From Symsagittifera roscoffensis (taxonomy: Eukaryota; Xenacoelomorpha; Acoela; Convolutidae), in contig NC_087071.1 in NCBI RefSeq assembly GCF_963678635.1, forward strand, positions 3,983,624-4,047,623: DNA of 64,000 nt, read 5' to 3'. This document shows, piece by piece, positions 22,901 to 32,400 of the stretch (positions within the stretch are counted from its first letter, which is position 1; every line of letters starts with the position of its first letter). Below the pieces are notes generated by a model. That model searched no databases, was not told where the DNA came from, and saw only the letters and a list, made by a program, of their open reading frames with translations. The position numbers and the translations under genes are program-made.

Positions 22901-25900
22901 AGATCAGAAAATTTGTTTTTCATGTTCTTTTGTGATCTGAAAACATCAAAACTTCTGAAACAATTTTTGCTTTTTTTCGATATCTCAATAACCATTTCGG
23001 ATAAAATAAAAAACTTAACCATTTGAAAAATTAACATACATCTTCAATTAAGTGCGCAGAGAAAAATTCGGTAAATCAATTATAAACGGTCCCTATATCT
23101 TAAAGCCAAAATAAAAAAAATTGTCAAAAAAACTAAACTTTGTCTTTTTAGTCAGTTTTCTCCATACTTTTTGAAGAATAAGGAAAAATAAAAAAATATT
23201 TTATAAAATTAAACAATAAGGTAAATATCTACCCAAGTTTAAAATATAACCATCAATTTTTTGTTTATTGTCCTTATTTAATATAAAATAACCAAATTTT
23301 ACTAGTTTTAGTCTTTTACATTGACTATTACGTCATTCCTGTTTTTTTGAAGTAATATTTTCTGACTTTTGGGACATACTTCAGCCATCGAAAAATCGGT
23401 CCAGAAAATCGCATAGACTCGTCTTTTGCTCACATTTTTCGGTTTTTGTTGGTAATCATCTAATGTTTTTCAAACTAATCCGTTTTTTTTGTTTGTCAAA
23501 AGGTTGATGGTTCTAAATATCTTTTATGAATTGCCTATCTTTCATCAAAAACTCTCATTTGTCACATCTGCTAATAATTAAAGTTGAAAAATAATCGCCT
23601 TCCTTTTTTTTCAAACTAAATTATAATTGGTTTTGAAAACTATATAGTGTATTTTATGAATTCATACCTGAAGATGTGTTGTTTATCTTGCTTCCCTTGT
23701 TGTGCCCACTAGTTGCTGGCGAGGGGGTCATCTTCTGGTATGAGGTTGGTCTCACAGATGCTGCCCTGGATATTGGAATATCCATGAGTTCGCTCTCTTC
23801 TGAGTACAGATATCTCTCTCCATTGCAGAGAATGGTACGCTCCTGTGAAATAGTAACGATAGTTCAGCCCCAAAGAAACAAAAAGGATCTCCCAGTAGGA
23901 ATTTTCAACAGTAAAAACTCGAAATTTTTTCTTAAGAAACTTTGGGCTCCATTGAGAAAAGAACACAAGCGAAAAACATAAATTTTTCGGCCAATTAATG
24001 AAGAAGAAAAAAGATTTCAAGCTCTCTTAAACGTTTTTATAAATATTCGCCTTGGGCGCAACCAAACTGAACAAAATATGGTGGTTCGTTGCGTGTCCCT
24101 TTTTTAGTGTTTTTTTTTAATAAAAGTCATGTTTTTCAATTTTTCAATTCCATTCAATGTAGCATAAGCTTCAAAAATTAAAAATTTGTCAAAATGCAAT
24201 TCATATTCAAAATCACCAAAATATGTTAAATATAAACAATTTAACAATTTTCACTAATTTAATTGGTTAAAAAGCTACTTTGAGGGTTTTTGAAACAAAC
24301 GTGTGTGCCACGCATGATTGGTTTCCATACAAATCATGCATGGATGTGTATGGTTGCGCATCATCTTCTATGTTGGGCAAACCGGGAACCGACCTTGAGA
24401 CAACTTCCGAAGTGATCGTCGAACCACTCGTAGCACATGAACACATACTCGGAGGGATTGAACTCCCCCTCCCTAATTAGGACCCTATCCAGGTAGAACC
24501 CGCTCCCATACCCCTCTCCATCATGGCCCATGATCACCTGATTCAGACGGCCCAGAGAAACTGCTTCTATGTAGAACACATCCGTCTAAAATGAAGAAAC
24601 ATAAAAAACCAATTTCACTTTCAAAAAATTAGCAAAAAATTGGAAATAACTAAAAATATTTTTAAAAAATTAACAGTTTAGCACGATTTAGCATAGCAAA
24701 TTTTAATTGAGCCACTAACTCTGTGTGGCAATTAACTTTTGTATGCGAAGCAAACGTCGTCTGAAAATAAATGAATTAACTTCCGTTTTTTAAATAAAAT
24801 ACGACAGCTAAATTTTTACTTTTAACAACTTATTATTAAAGACCACTTGTAGAAAAAGTGACTCATTTTGCCTTAAGATTTCGGCATGGGTTCATTTTCT
24901 TTTAAAAAATTGCCCTTTTTTCCCTAATGGCTCATTTTCCCACCTGATTCCTTCGGAACTTCTCCTTGTTTCCGTTCACACTTCTCTCTAAACATCTCTT
25001 CCCAGTGTCCCCATTGTCCCCCCACACACTAATCCATACTCTCGAATCAGTCTCGGCCGCCCACCTGTTGCCTATCTGCACTGAGACCACGTACTGCAGC
25101 ACTAAAAAAGACGGGGGGTGAAGTCCCATTTGTACCAAGGTTCATTTGTACCAAAATGAAAAATCGGTAAAATTGTACCAAAGTTATTCAACTCGATTTG
25201 TCATTGATCGAATTGTGAGCCAACGAATTATTACATTGTTTTTTTTCTACTGTTCAAACCGAAGAAAACTAAACAGCAGAATAGTGACCGCCGCAGTCGC
25301 GCCAACGTGTTGCGAGCTGACCGACAGAGGCTAGGACTTCATACGAAAATTAGAGCCGGTTATCGCGGTGATGCGGGATTAGCGCGCCCACCGGCGACCT
25401 TAAACCAAGAACTTAAAATAGTCGGCTTAGTACTCTTTGGCCAAATGAATATTTTTGGTACTCACGCGCTCTTGGTTTTTTTATTTTGGTACAAAAGGGA
25501 CTGATTTATCATTTTGGTACTTGTGATTACCCGCCGATGGGGTGGCGGGGGGGGGGGGGGGTGTAGCGATTTGCATGTATGCCTCTTAGCATGTGCAATT
25601 TGAAAAGTTACTCACTTTGATACGGTATGAATTAGTTTCAGTTTCAGTTGCAAATGTGAGTATGCGAACTCAGTTCTAATTGCGCTAATAGCCGCATGCT
25701 AAGCGGCAATCATGCTATTAGGCCGGCCTTTAGAAAAGATTAGACTGGTTGGCGAGTATTTTTCTGGTTATTCCGCCCAAACTCGTAAACATTAAAATAG
25801 ATACCAGAAATGACAATGCTCGAAGTTGATTGATTGGGTTGACATCCATACACTGAAAATGCTTATCATACTACTCCATACATCAAGTAAAAAGAAAAAA

Positions 25901-28568
25901 GAATTGTCTAAACAAAAGTATTTAAACTAATTTCTGCGGCTGTTTGATTCTAATAAAAACAGTCTGGTGCTGAAAAAATCGAGGTTTTTTTTTTAAACGA
26001 AAATGCTGATTATACATTAACCATATATGGAAATTGTACGACTAGCATTTTTTTGATGGCCACACAATTTTTTTAATGTTTTTTAAACCGCAAATCGAAT
26101 TTTGTTCGCAAACAAACACTTTCCGATTGCAAGCAAAATTTAATTTTTTTTGTGTGTGTATAACGTAGTCCTGGTATACACTAGTGTTGGATTTTTTTCC
26201 TTTTCACTGAAAAACAAATTTTTTTCAAAAACGCTGAAAAACCGTATTTTTTGAATGGCTTTTTTACGTATTCCTTGATCAATATCTGTAACTTAAGAAA
26301 TCAAATTTTAAAAATCGTCATTGTTCAAAAATTTTGCCGAAAACAAAAAAATTCGGCAAAATTTTTACTATTGTTATATGAATAGTGAAAGACAGCTCTA
26401 AGACAACTCAGGTCGTTTTCTATGCTTTGTAAATGCAACACCGTCCAACCTTTGGTGCTTTGAGTAAACAACGGTCTTTGTCACTTGCGTTTGTTGAACA
26501 CAACCCAAAAGTTTTCAGAAATTAAATTTTGAAAAAAATCAACCTTTATGGAAGAATACTTGTGATACAATTTTCATATAGGGAAAAGTGCTTATCATAG
26601 AGATTTCATACAATTTCCTGTATGTATGAAAATGTATTGTAAGAAATTTTCATTATGGAAATTGTATGATAAGATGTTTTGGTCAACCCGGGTGGCTGAA
26701 AATTAGTATGCGACAAGAGCGTCATTTCCCTGGTTGAGGTTCTCGGCTTATGCTTAGTCCCTAAAAGTCGAGAAAATGCAGTTTTAGACTGAAAATCCGC
26801 ATTCGAGAAGCAAATTTAAGTCGAGCACAGAGTCGAGAAAATTTAAGCCTTTCTATGCGGGTTCGAGCATATAAATTTTCAAAAAAGGACGGTCAAGACA
26901 GTCCAGAAAGTCGAAATATGTCAACTTGGTCGAAAAAGTAGAAAAAGAACAATTTTTTGGTGGAGAATGTCGCAACATGAGTCGAGCATCTTGTCGCGGG
27001 TTGGATAACTTGTTCATTAGTCATTGATAGGCTGTTCAAATATTTGTGCAGAAAAAGCAAAAAGACCCTGGTTCGCTACAATTCATTTTTGAGAAGATTT
27101 TTGCTTACGTTTATCTAATTCTCCGCCTCTTAATCGAAAGGACTGAGGTTCGAGACTGGTTGTCTGCGATTTTAAATTTTTGCAGTTATGATGATCAAAT
27201 GGCTTTACGTCTCCGACTCTCATTTGAAAGGTTGTTTTTAAGGCGCAAAAAAATCGTGTTTGTTGCTTAAAACTGAGGCAATATTTCGCAGCTCAGAAAA
27301 ATAAACAAAAAACATTCCGTTAAAAAATGCTCGGCAAAACAGCGCTCTTCTTGAGAATTGTTGCCTGATCCACAGTCAGCGAGCACGGATGAAAGCCGGG
27401 CTCGAACCACCGGCCGGTCGACTGACACAAAAAATGATCTTAAATTAAGTGTCACTTTTGTAAGTTAAAAAAAATATATAAGTGATTTCATATGTCAAGT
27501 TATAAATTTCGTTATGACAACTTTTTTATTTTTTGGAAAACATTTACCATTTTTGTGATTACAAACCTGGAAACGTATCTTCATTTCTCTCATCGGTCAA
27601 AGCTGCCTCTCGCACCGTCTCCAAGTCCCCCACCTCCTCGTTTGCATCTTCTGTTACATCCGTCTCTGCGACTCCCCCCTCATTAACCCCGAAATCAACC
27701 CCTCCCCCAATCCACTTATCGAATACGAAACAGTACTTCCTGTTTGAGTCTCGGTTCAAGAGAGTTAGAGAATCGAGGTGCCACTTGAAGGCTGCAGTGT
27801 TGTCGGAATATTCGGGTTGTTCTTGATGTTGTTCGGGTTCCGAGGAGGTCAATGACAGGGGTTCCTGATCGAGTTCGATTCGGACTTTGAAAGGGTCGCC
27901 GAGGTCTTGATAGTCGGGCTAGAAATCGAATAACATAATTTATCATTAAGTCAAAAAAAAGAATTACGGAAATAGCGAAAACGAACTGAAAAAAATTCAT
28001 GACCATACAAGTCAAACAAAATGATCAATGGCTCGGAAGACTATTTGACTGTTTGATATCCGAGCTTATGAAAGTTGATTTCTTCCCATTGCAAATGTTT
28101 ATAAGAACATGTCAAAAAATCGTTCGGCTTTTTTGAAGGTTTTGGCCATTACTTATGTCTGTCAGAAAATTACACTGTCGCGTAAAACATCATCTCAAAA
28201 AGACTTTTTTGGTTGGCGAAGGGGTCGAATCAATCAACACTAGATACTACAAAAAAATTTTTTGGGTTATTTTAATTATCAACAAGCAGTTTCAGAAGTT
28301 TATGGAAGTATCTAGTGATTCAAGTGACTCTATTTAAGTTATATATAAGCAAAAATTTCGAACCATTGAGCAAAACTTACCAACGGAAACACATCTTTTG
28401 TACCCGGTTTCAGAACGGTCCCTTCTTTCTTTAAAAGGTACTCTTTAGATTCGAATGTTCCGATGGTTTTGTCCTCAATGTGATAATAGATGATCAATTT
28501 GATAGGAGGAACTGGGCTGTGATTGGTGGTTGAATCATCCAATGAGATCGTCTCAACCGTCCAGGCAG
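19873..28568 (-). CDS. LOXHD1-like multi-PLAT-domain protein (partial gene, nine exons)
   Basis: Nine exons, in transcript order 28568-28381, 27918-27567, 25101-24944, 24585-24394, 23842-23668, 22544-22360, 22035-21816, 21412-21264 and 19974-19873. Reading phase agrees at all eight junctions and every intron is GT-AG. They encode about 570 residues covering three complete PLAT domains and most of a fourth. Signature strings are VWGDNGDTGKRCL and VWGEFGDTGERFL (LOXHD1-type first half) and IGHDS, MGHDG and LFHDNSGDSPHWHID (second half). PLAT domains are beta-sandwiches that bind membranes or partner proteins. LOXHD1 of vertebrates is a stereociliary protein made only of PLAT repeats; a link to cilia or membrane is inference. 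Both ends of the gene are missing. The 2.5-kb intron 2 carries a MITE. LOXHD1-like is preferred over polycystin because PLAT units are tandem. Confidence 0.88.
20200..20700. other. Intron segment with opposed poly(C) and poly(G) tracts
   Basis: A run of about 18 C at 20,287-20,305 and a run of about 18 G at 20,469-20,486 lie within 200 bp and are complementary; another G run is at 20,660-20,672. The open frames here are translations of these tracts. This is the intron between PLAT exons h and i. Confidence 0.6.
21264..21412 (-). CDS. PLAT gene exon h: first half of PLAT 4
   Basis: Acceptor ATATTGCAG, donor GGAGGG|GTAAGT, phase 1 to 0, 149 nt. It reads IVYYIKTHTERSGAFAGRPF, ITVWGEFGDTGERFLVKS and TKKFKPGG, a canonical first half. 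Confidence 0.9.
21816..22035 (-). CDS. PLAT gene exon g: second half of PLAT 3
   Basis: Acceptor CTTCGTGTAG, donor CTACCAG|GTGAAA, phase 0 to 1, 220 nt. It reads IFVGNIGQVSKLRLFHDNSG, PHWHIDHLLMEDA and INRWLSKEKEDGEIFREV. The last part closely follows the LOXHD1 W-L-x-x-x-E-D-D-G-x-I-x-R-E ending. Confidence 0.92.
22360..22544 (-). CDS. PLAT gene exon f: first half of PLAT 3
   Basis: Acceptor CTTATTTCAG, donor TTCATG|GTGAGT, phase 1 to 0, 185 nt. It reads GVWRVSVTTSYQTETPCSS, KVYLIVVGEGEDGGVSD, then FFEAGVTNDFM. The usual GDTG is replaced by EDGGVSD. Confidence 0.88.
23668..23842 (-). CDS. PLAT gene exon e: linker between PLAT 2 and PLAT 3
   Basis: Acceptor CTATTTCACAG, donor TCTTCAG|GTATGA, phase 0 to 1, 175 nt. 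It encodes ERTILCNGERYLYSEESEL and then a serine- and lysine-rich tail. The longer open frame over the same bases (23,709-24,020) is a different frame and is rejected because it breaks the phase chain. Confidence 0.8.
24394..24585 (-). CDS. PLAT gene exon d: second half of PLAT 2
   Basis: Acceptor CTTCATTTTAG, donor CTCAAG|GTCGGT (moderate), phase 0 to 0, 192 nt. It reads TDVFYIEAVSLGRLNQVIMG, HDGEGYGSGFYLDRVLI and EYVFMCYEWF, covering LG-x-L, GHDG and the final C-x-x-W. Confidence 0.9.
24944..25101 (-). CDS. PLAT gene exon c: first half of PLAT 2
   Basis: Acceptor TCTTTTTTAG, donor AATCAG|GTGGGA, phase 1 to 0, 158 nt. It reads LQYVVSVQIGNRW, SRVWISVWGDNGDTGKRCL and NKEKFRRNQ. This is close to the GEKGDTGKR...F motif that marks LOXHD1-type PLAT domains. 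Confidence 0.9.
25834..26692. mobile_element. MITE C in intron 2 of the PLAT gene
   Basis: It begins TTGGGTTGACATCCATA and ends GGTCAACCCGGG. Sub-terminal words ATGCTTATCATAC and ATTGTATGATAAGATG are inverted relative to one another. The interior has ATAACGTAGTCCTGG and GTCGTTTTCTATGC, shared with copies at 48.3 and 54.1-54.4 kb. No transposase. Confidence 0.7.
26693..27566. other. Intron sequence with GTCGAG repeats and tRNA-like fragments
   Basis: From 26,750 to 27,000 the word GTCGAG recurs in a loose array. At about 27,095-27,152 the plus strand reads GCCTCTTAATCGAAAGGACT, then GAGGTTCGAGACTGG, similar to the anticodon-to-T-loop half of a tRNA. At 27,385-27,422 the minus strand has GGTGGTTCGAGCCCGGC, another T-arm-like piece. 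Neither forms a complete cloverleaf, so these are SINE or tRNA relics at most. Confidence 0.35.
27567..27918 (-). CDS. PLAT gene exon b: second half of PLAT 1 plus acidic linker
   Basis: Acceptor CGATTTCTAG, donor TTTCCAG|GTTTGT, phase 0 to 1, 352 nt. It opens PDYQDLGDPFKVRIELDQ, then AAFKWHLDSLTLLNR and KYCFVFDKWI, the usual W...D...V and aromatic-x-W pattern. A long acidic linker follows (TDVTEDANEEVGDLE). The second half is interrupted by a polar insert of about 20 residues (SSEPEQHQEQPEYS). Open frames on the plus strand here are shadows. Confidence 0.88.
28381..28568 (-). CDS. PLAT gene exon a: first half of PLAT 1
   Basis: Acceptor TTTTTTTTCAG, donor CCGTTG|GTAAGT. Enters in phase 1, leaves in phase 0, 188 nt. 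It reads AWTVETISLDD, then PIKLIIYYHIEDKTIGTF and KPGTKDVFPL, the strand pattern of a PLAT N-terminal half. The preceding exon must end in phase 1 and lies to the right; it was not found. Confidence 0.85.
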
Positions 28569-29576
28569 CTGAAAAAAAACATGGTTACCTCTTTTGAGCT
28601 CGAGAAGACTTTGATACAATTAAGGAAAAAGATTTGATCTAAATTGCAAATTAATTGGGCTTATACATGCCAAAAAACGAAAATCAAAGCTGGTTACTTG
28701 TGCGCACACATTTTTGTAAGATACTTGTAGTTTTTTTGTAATTATTGCAATTATACGCCCGTTATATACCAATGGACATCGTACAACGTTTCTTTCAGGT
28801 ACGTAACTTTTCCCTAAAATCAGATCCAACTATTATGGGTTCGACACAAACTCAATTGAGAAAAAAATACTCTAAATTTCGACTCTTTTCCACGTTGATC
28901 GAAACTTCAAAAACATAGCATCATGCAAATCATTGCATAAGCATCTTAACAAATTCTGATTCATGAAAGCATCGATAATATATAAAAAAACGAATATGTA
29001 GCAAGGTTCCAATGCATAAAACCATGTGACTATTATGACCACATAAGATAAAAACAAAAATAAATTTTATCATCATAGTAAAAATAGCAAATACGAAAAC
29101 GCCAAAAATAAATATTTTCACATTAAAATTTCACGTTTTCTAAAACCGTTTAACGCTAAAAGTAAATGCAGCACAAATGCTTAACGCTTGCATCAAAATC
29201 TAAAAAATGACGAAATCCAATAAAAAAGTTGTGAGCTTTTTTTTGTAGCTTTTTGGCACATTCCAAAGACTTTGCTTAAAACATATATGACAACATAGTT
29301 GGCACAAACTAAGAACCACAAAACTAAAAAAAGAGGTACCACGTGGGTGGAATTACACAAAACTCTGACAGCATAAGACAATCAAAAAGTTATTTATGAA
29401 TATCATGACGACATAAGAAGTTACCAAATTTTTATTTTTAAATTTCCATAAGAGCATATATTTAGTTTTTTTTCTGTAGATTTATCAATATATCTGCGTC
29501 AAAACGAAAAATCAGTTGGTAGATAGTTGAAATTAAAAGTTGGTAGATAAAAAAACTTTCATTAAAGCTCAAGCTG
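28569..29576. other. No exon fixed; region between the PLAT gene and glycine-rich gene 1
   Basis: AT-rich sequence with several minus-strand frames of 60-70 codons (28,620-29,381) lacking protein family features or a phase fit to PLAT exon a. The motif ACATAAG or CACATAA recurs. The promoter of the plus-strand gene at 29.6 kb should lie at the right end. Confidence 0.4.
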
Positions 29577-29680
29577 CCGAATCAACTCTTCAGAAGTCAA
29601 AACTGCACCGAATCCCCCATTCAGTTCACAATTACGAGATCACAAAAAAGAGGCCTTCACAAAAATCCAGAACAAGAAAG
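29577..29680 (+). other. Putative 5' untranslated exon of glycine-rich gene 1
   Basis: A less AT-rich stretch ends in a near-perfect donor, AAGAAAG|GTAAGAAC, at 29,680. It contains no ATG. The next acceptor (TTTTTTCCAG at 29,955) opens the coding exon, giving a 275-nt intron. The 5' boundary is approximate. Confidence 0.55.
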
Positions 29681-29960
29681 GTAAGAACAAAATTTTAATT
29701 ATCATTGACAAAATTCAGTTATTCGAAACTCTGAAAAACTTACGCTGTGGTTGAAAAACCATCATTTTCATAAGCGACATTTGTGTTCCCTACAATTTTG
29801 CATGGTTTTGATTGTAGCGCTCTTTTGATGCACTTTTAAGTGTTCATTCTAAGATGGCTTCAATCTTTGCAAATTATAATTTTAAAAATAGTGATCTTAG
29901 CATCAAAATTTGATTTAAAAAAAATTTATGGTTGTTGATTGAAACTTTTTTCCAGAAATT

Positions 29961-30077
29961 ATGGCGGAAAACGGTGCTGATGGAAACGGGGGCTCGAAGC
30001 CAGGCAATGGGGGCCAGGGTACTCAGAGCGGGGGAACGACCGGACCTCCTCGAGGAACCCGTGAAGGGAAAAACTGA
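29961..30077 (+). CDS. Glycine-rich micro-protein 1 (38 aa)
   Basis: ATG lies 5 nt after the acceptor TTTTTTCCAG. Thirty-eight codons follow, MAENGADGNGGSKPGNGGQG then TQSGGTTGPPRGTREGKN, ending TGA. The segment stands out as a GC-rich island in AT-rich DNA, and it is too short to appear as an ordinary long ORF. It has no signal peptide or membrane segment and is hydrophilic and disordered-looking, with a basic C-terminal end. Two further genes of the same design lie at 36,279 and 37,382 on the same strand. Shared features are a charged N-terminal part with K-P-G or D-D-K, a GG-rich centre with TTG or SSG, and a charged R-E tail. Function unknown. It could also be an internal exon, but the phases after the acceptor differ between copies, favouring the ATG as start. 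Confidence 0.65.
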   Translation: MAENGADGNGGSKPGNGGQGTQSGGTTGPPRGTREGKN

Positions 30078-31920
30078 AAAAAACTCCGACACAACAGAAG
30101 AAGCATCTACCATACAGGCAAAAAGCATCAAATAGACGGACACGGAAAGACTTATAAATGGAGACTGATGGACTAAAATATATGGAGACCGACTGCTAGA
30201 CTCAAAAACAAACTGAAAGACTTTAACTTACATAAACTTTAAAACATATGCGTAAAAATCCTTAAACACTCATTGACCCCTGCTAAGAATATTGAAAATG
30301 ACTGAATTATGAAAGGCGGTCTTCATGGCACAAAGACTCGAATGTGAGAAAAAAAACCACACATACCGCATTTTTTGTACAGTTCTAATCTTTCTGATCT
30401 AAAGTAAACTCTAAAACAAGTATTTACTTATGAGCTACTTAAACTTCTGGTCAATAAGTGATTCGGATTATACCAACACAAGCTGTTTAGGTGATTTAAA
30501 ACTTTATTTCTATTAACTCTGTTGCTGATTAGTTTTGTACAAATAAAATTACTTTACTGCAAATACGTTACTGACTGAAAATACAACTAAAACAAAAACT
30601 ATTTTGTGTTCCAGAAAAATGTCTGTTGAACTCTTCTGAAAATATAAAAAATTTGAGCATACTTTATTTAAGTACAAATGGAAACTCAGTTTTTCGAGTT
30701 TTTTTGTGAAAAAGTCAAAGCATCAAAAGCATCTAATATATCATTTTGCAAACCAAGTAAAAATTTCTTTCTATACCTTTTTATCGAAAGATGAGAAAGT
30801 CAAAACTGAACTAAATATTATGGATGCCTACTTCATTTTTTTTAAAATAAGTTATCTTTTTGATTTCTGCGTCGTTTTTGTCAGCATTTTGATGAAAAAA
30901 TGGTTAAATTTTAGCGGCTAGTTTTTCAATCAGACTTATTTTTTATATCATAAAAAGTACTCTAATGATGATATCGACACGCTGATTCAAAAAGATGTTC
31001 CAACTGTAACCAAATCACTTTCGGAAAAGTTACAAGGGTTTAAAAATTGCCCAATTGGTTGTCTGTCTTTTGAAAACTATACTTTGTGTGAATTGAAGTT
31101 TTTATTCACGACCCTGAATGCCTAAGCGCAAAATCCTTGAGAGTTGTCAAGTGTTCCACTTTTGAAATGTATTCAAACTAAATTGAGACGATTTTTTGGT
31201 CACAAAAGTTTACAAGCTACTCAGATTATAACACTCACTTTTTGATATGGTTGCTGGTTGGTGTGGAATGATCCAATTTAAAAATTCAAGTGTAGCAAAA
31301 AAAATCCGAAATCGGTTAAAAACTAGGCAAAAATTTGAAAAACTATCTGAAATCAATTATAAGAGCAGTCTGGTTTTGTGTTCACAATTGGAGTGCTTTT
31401 TTTGAAAAGAATTGTAGAAAAATATTTTTTTTCTTTCATTTCAAAGTTTTTTTTAAATTAAGTATTTCAATCAAAAGGAAAAATAACAAAATTTGTGCCA
31501 ATCAAGAACAGCTGTTTTGCCCCTAGATCTGTTAAACACACCAAAGAAAGGATAAGGAACCGCAACAAATTTAGTGTTTTTTACTTCACACAATATGCAA
31601 CAAAGTAACATAAAACAATAAAACTTCATATCTTTAGTCACCCTACATACTGTATCTTAAAAAAAAATTTGTATAAAAAAGTGAATCGTTACGAATTTGC
31701 ATAGTGAATATTCATTTTATTCAATACAACTCTCAAAATAAAAAACAAGCAAAATTTTGTTTTGTTGTTGTATGCATATTTCCAAACTTCATTTACAATA
31801 ATACATTCAAAAGCTGAAAATTAAACAGAAAAGCTATTATTAGTCCTGTCGAAATTTAGAGACTCAAATTTTACGTCAAAGACATGTGACAGTAGAATAT
31901 AACGTAGAAAAACTATGAAT
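30078..31920. other. 3' flank of glycine-rich gene 1; no other gene recognised
   Basis: AT-rich. A possible polyadenylation signal AATAAA is at about 30,542. Plus-strand frames at 30,706-30,921 and 31,335-31,526 are phenylalanine- and lysine-rich and lack support. Confidence 0.45.
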
Positions 31921-31921
31921 C

Positions 31922-32400
31922 AATTTTTTTAAACAAAGCGTAGGAGCTATATGTTAGATGATAGCTTACGTGAACAATTCACGTGTGTAAAATTCTTTTT
32001 GCCGTATTCTCACTAATGCATTAGAGAAAAAGTCATTCACGACACGCTTTTTTATCGAAAAGAATTTTAGCAAGATCTAAGAAAACTAATGGTTTTGAAT
32101 CACAGTCTAAAAATAGAGCATAATAGCTCAATTGAAAATGACAACATAGTGGTCACATAATTTTTTTTAAACAAAGCGTAGGAGCTATAAGTTAGATGAT
32201 AGCTAACGTGAACAATTCACGTGTGTAAAATTTGTTCTGACGTATTCTCACTGTTGTTTCAATAATGGTTTAGCTAGAAAAAATATCATTCGCAAACTTT
32301 TATTGTTGAGTGATTTGATGCAATATCTGAGAAAAAGAACGTTTTGCATCAGATTCTATTTTTAACTCTTAATGTTTCACTTTCGTATGACAACATAATG
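31922..32400 (+). repeat. Two tandem copies of a 238-bp unit with paired conserved hairpins
   Basis: A block beginning TTTTTTTAAACAAAGCGTAG recurs with an offset of 238 bp. About 65 bp (31,931-31,995 and 32,169-32,233) are almost identical, whereas the rest of the unit is diverged. The conserved block folds as two consecutive hairpins: CGTA..AGCTAT/ATAGCT..TACG, then ACGTGAA-CAA-TTCACGT. Both units close with a TGACAACATA..TCACATAA word. It could be a small RNA or a protein-binding element; CACGTG is an E-box. Confidence 0.6.

Noticed and set aside
23709-24020. Minus frame of 103 codons over PLAT exon e
   Set aside because: Different phase from the exon that joins d and f; its extra codons are intronic.
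29874-30143. Minus and plus frames over glycine-rich gene 1
   Set aside because: They overlap the 38-codon ORF in other frames and lack the splice-site relation that the short ORF has.
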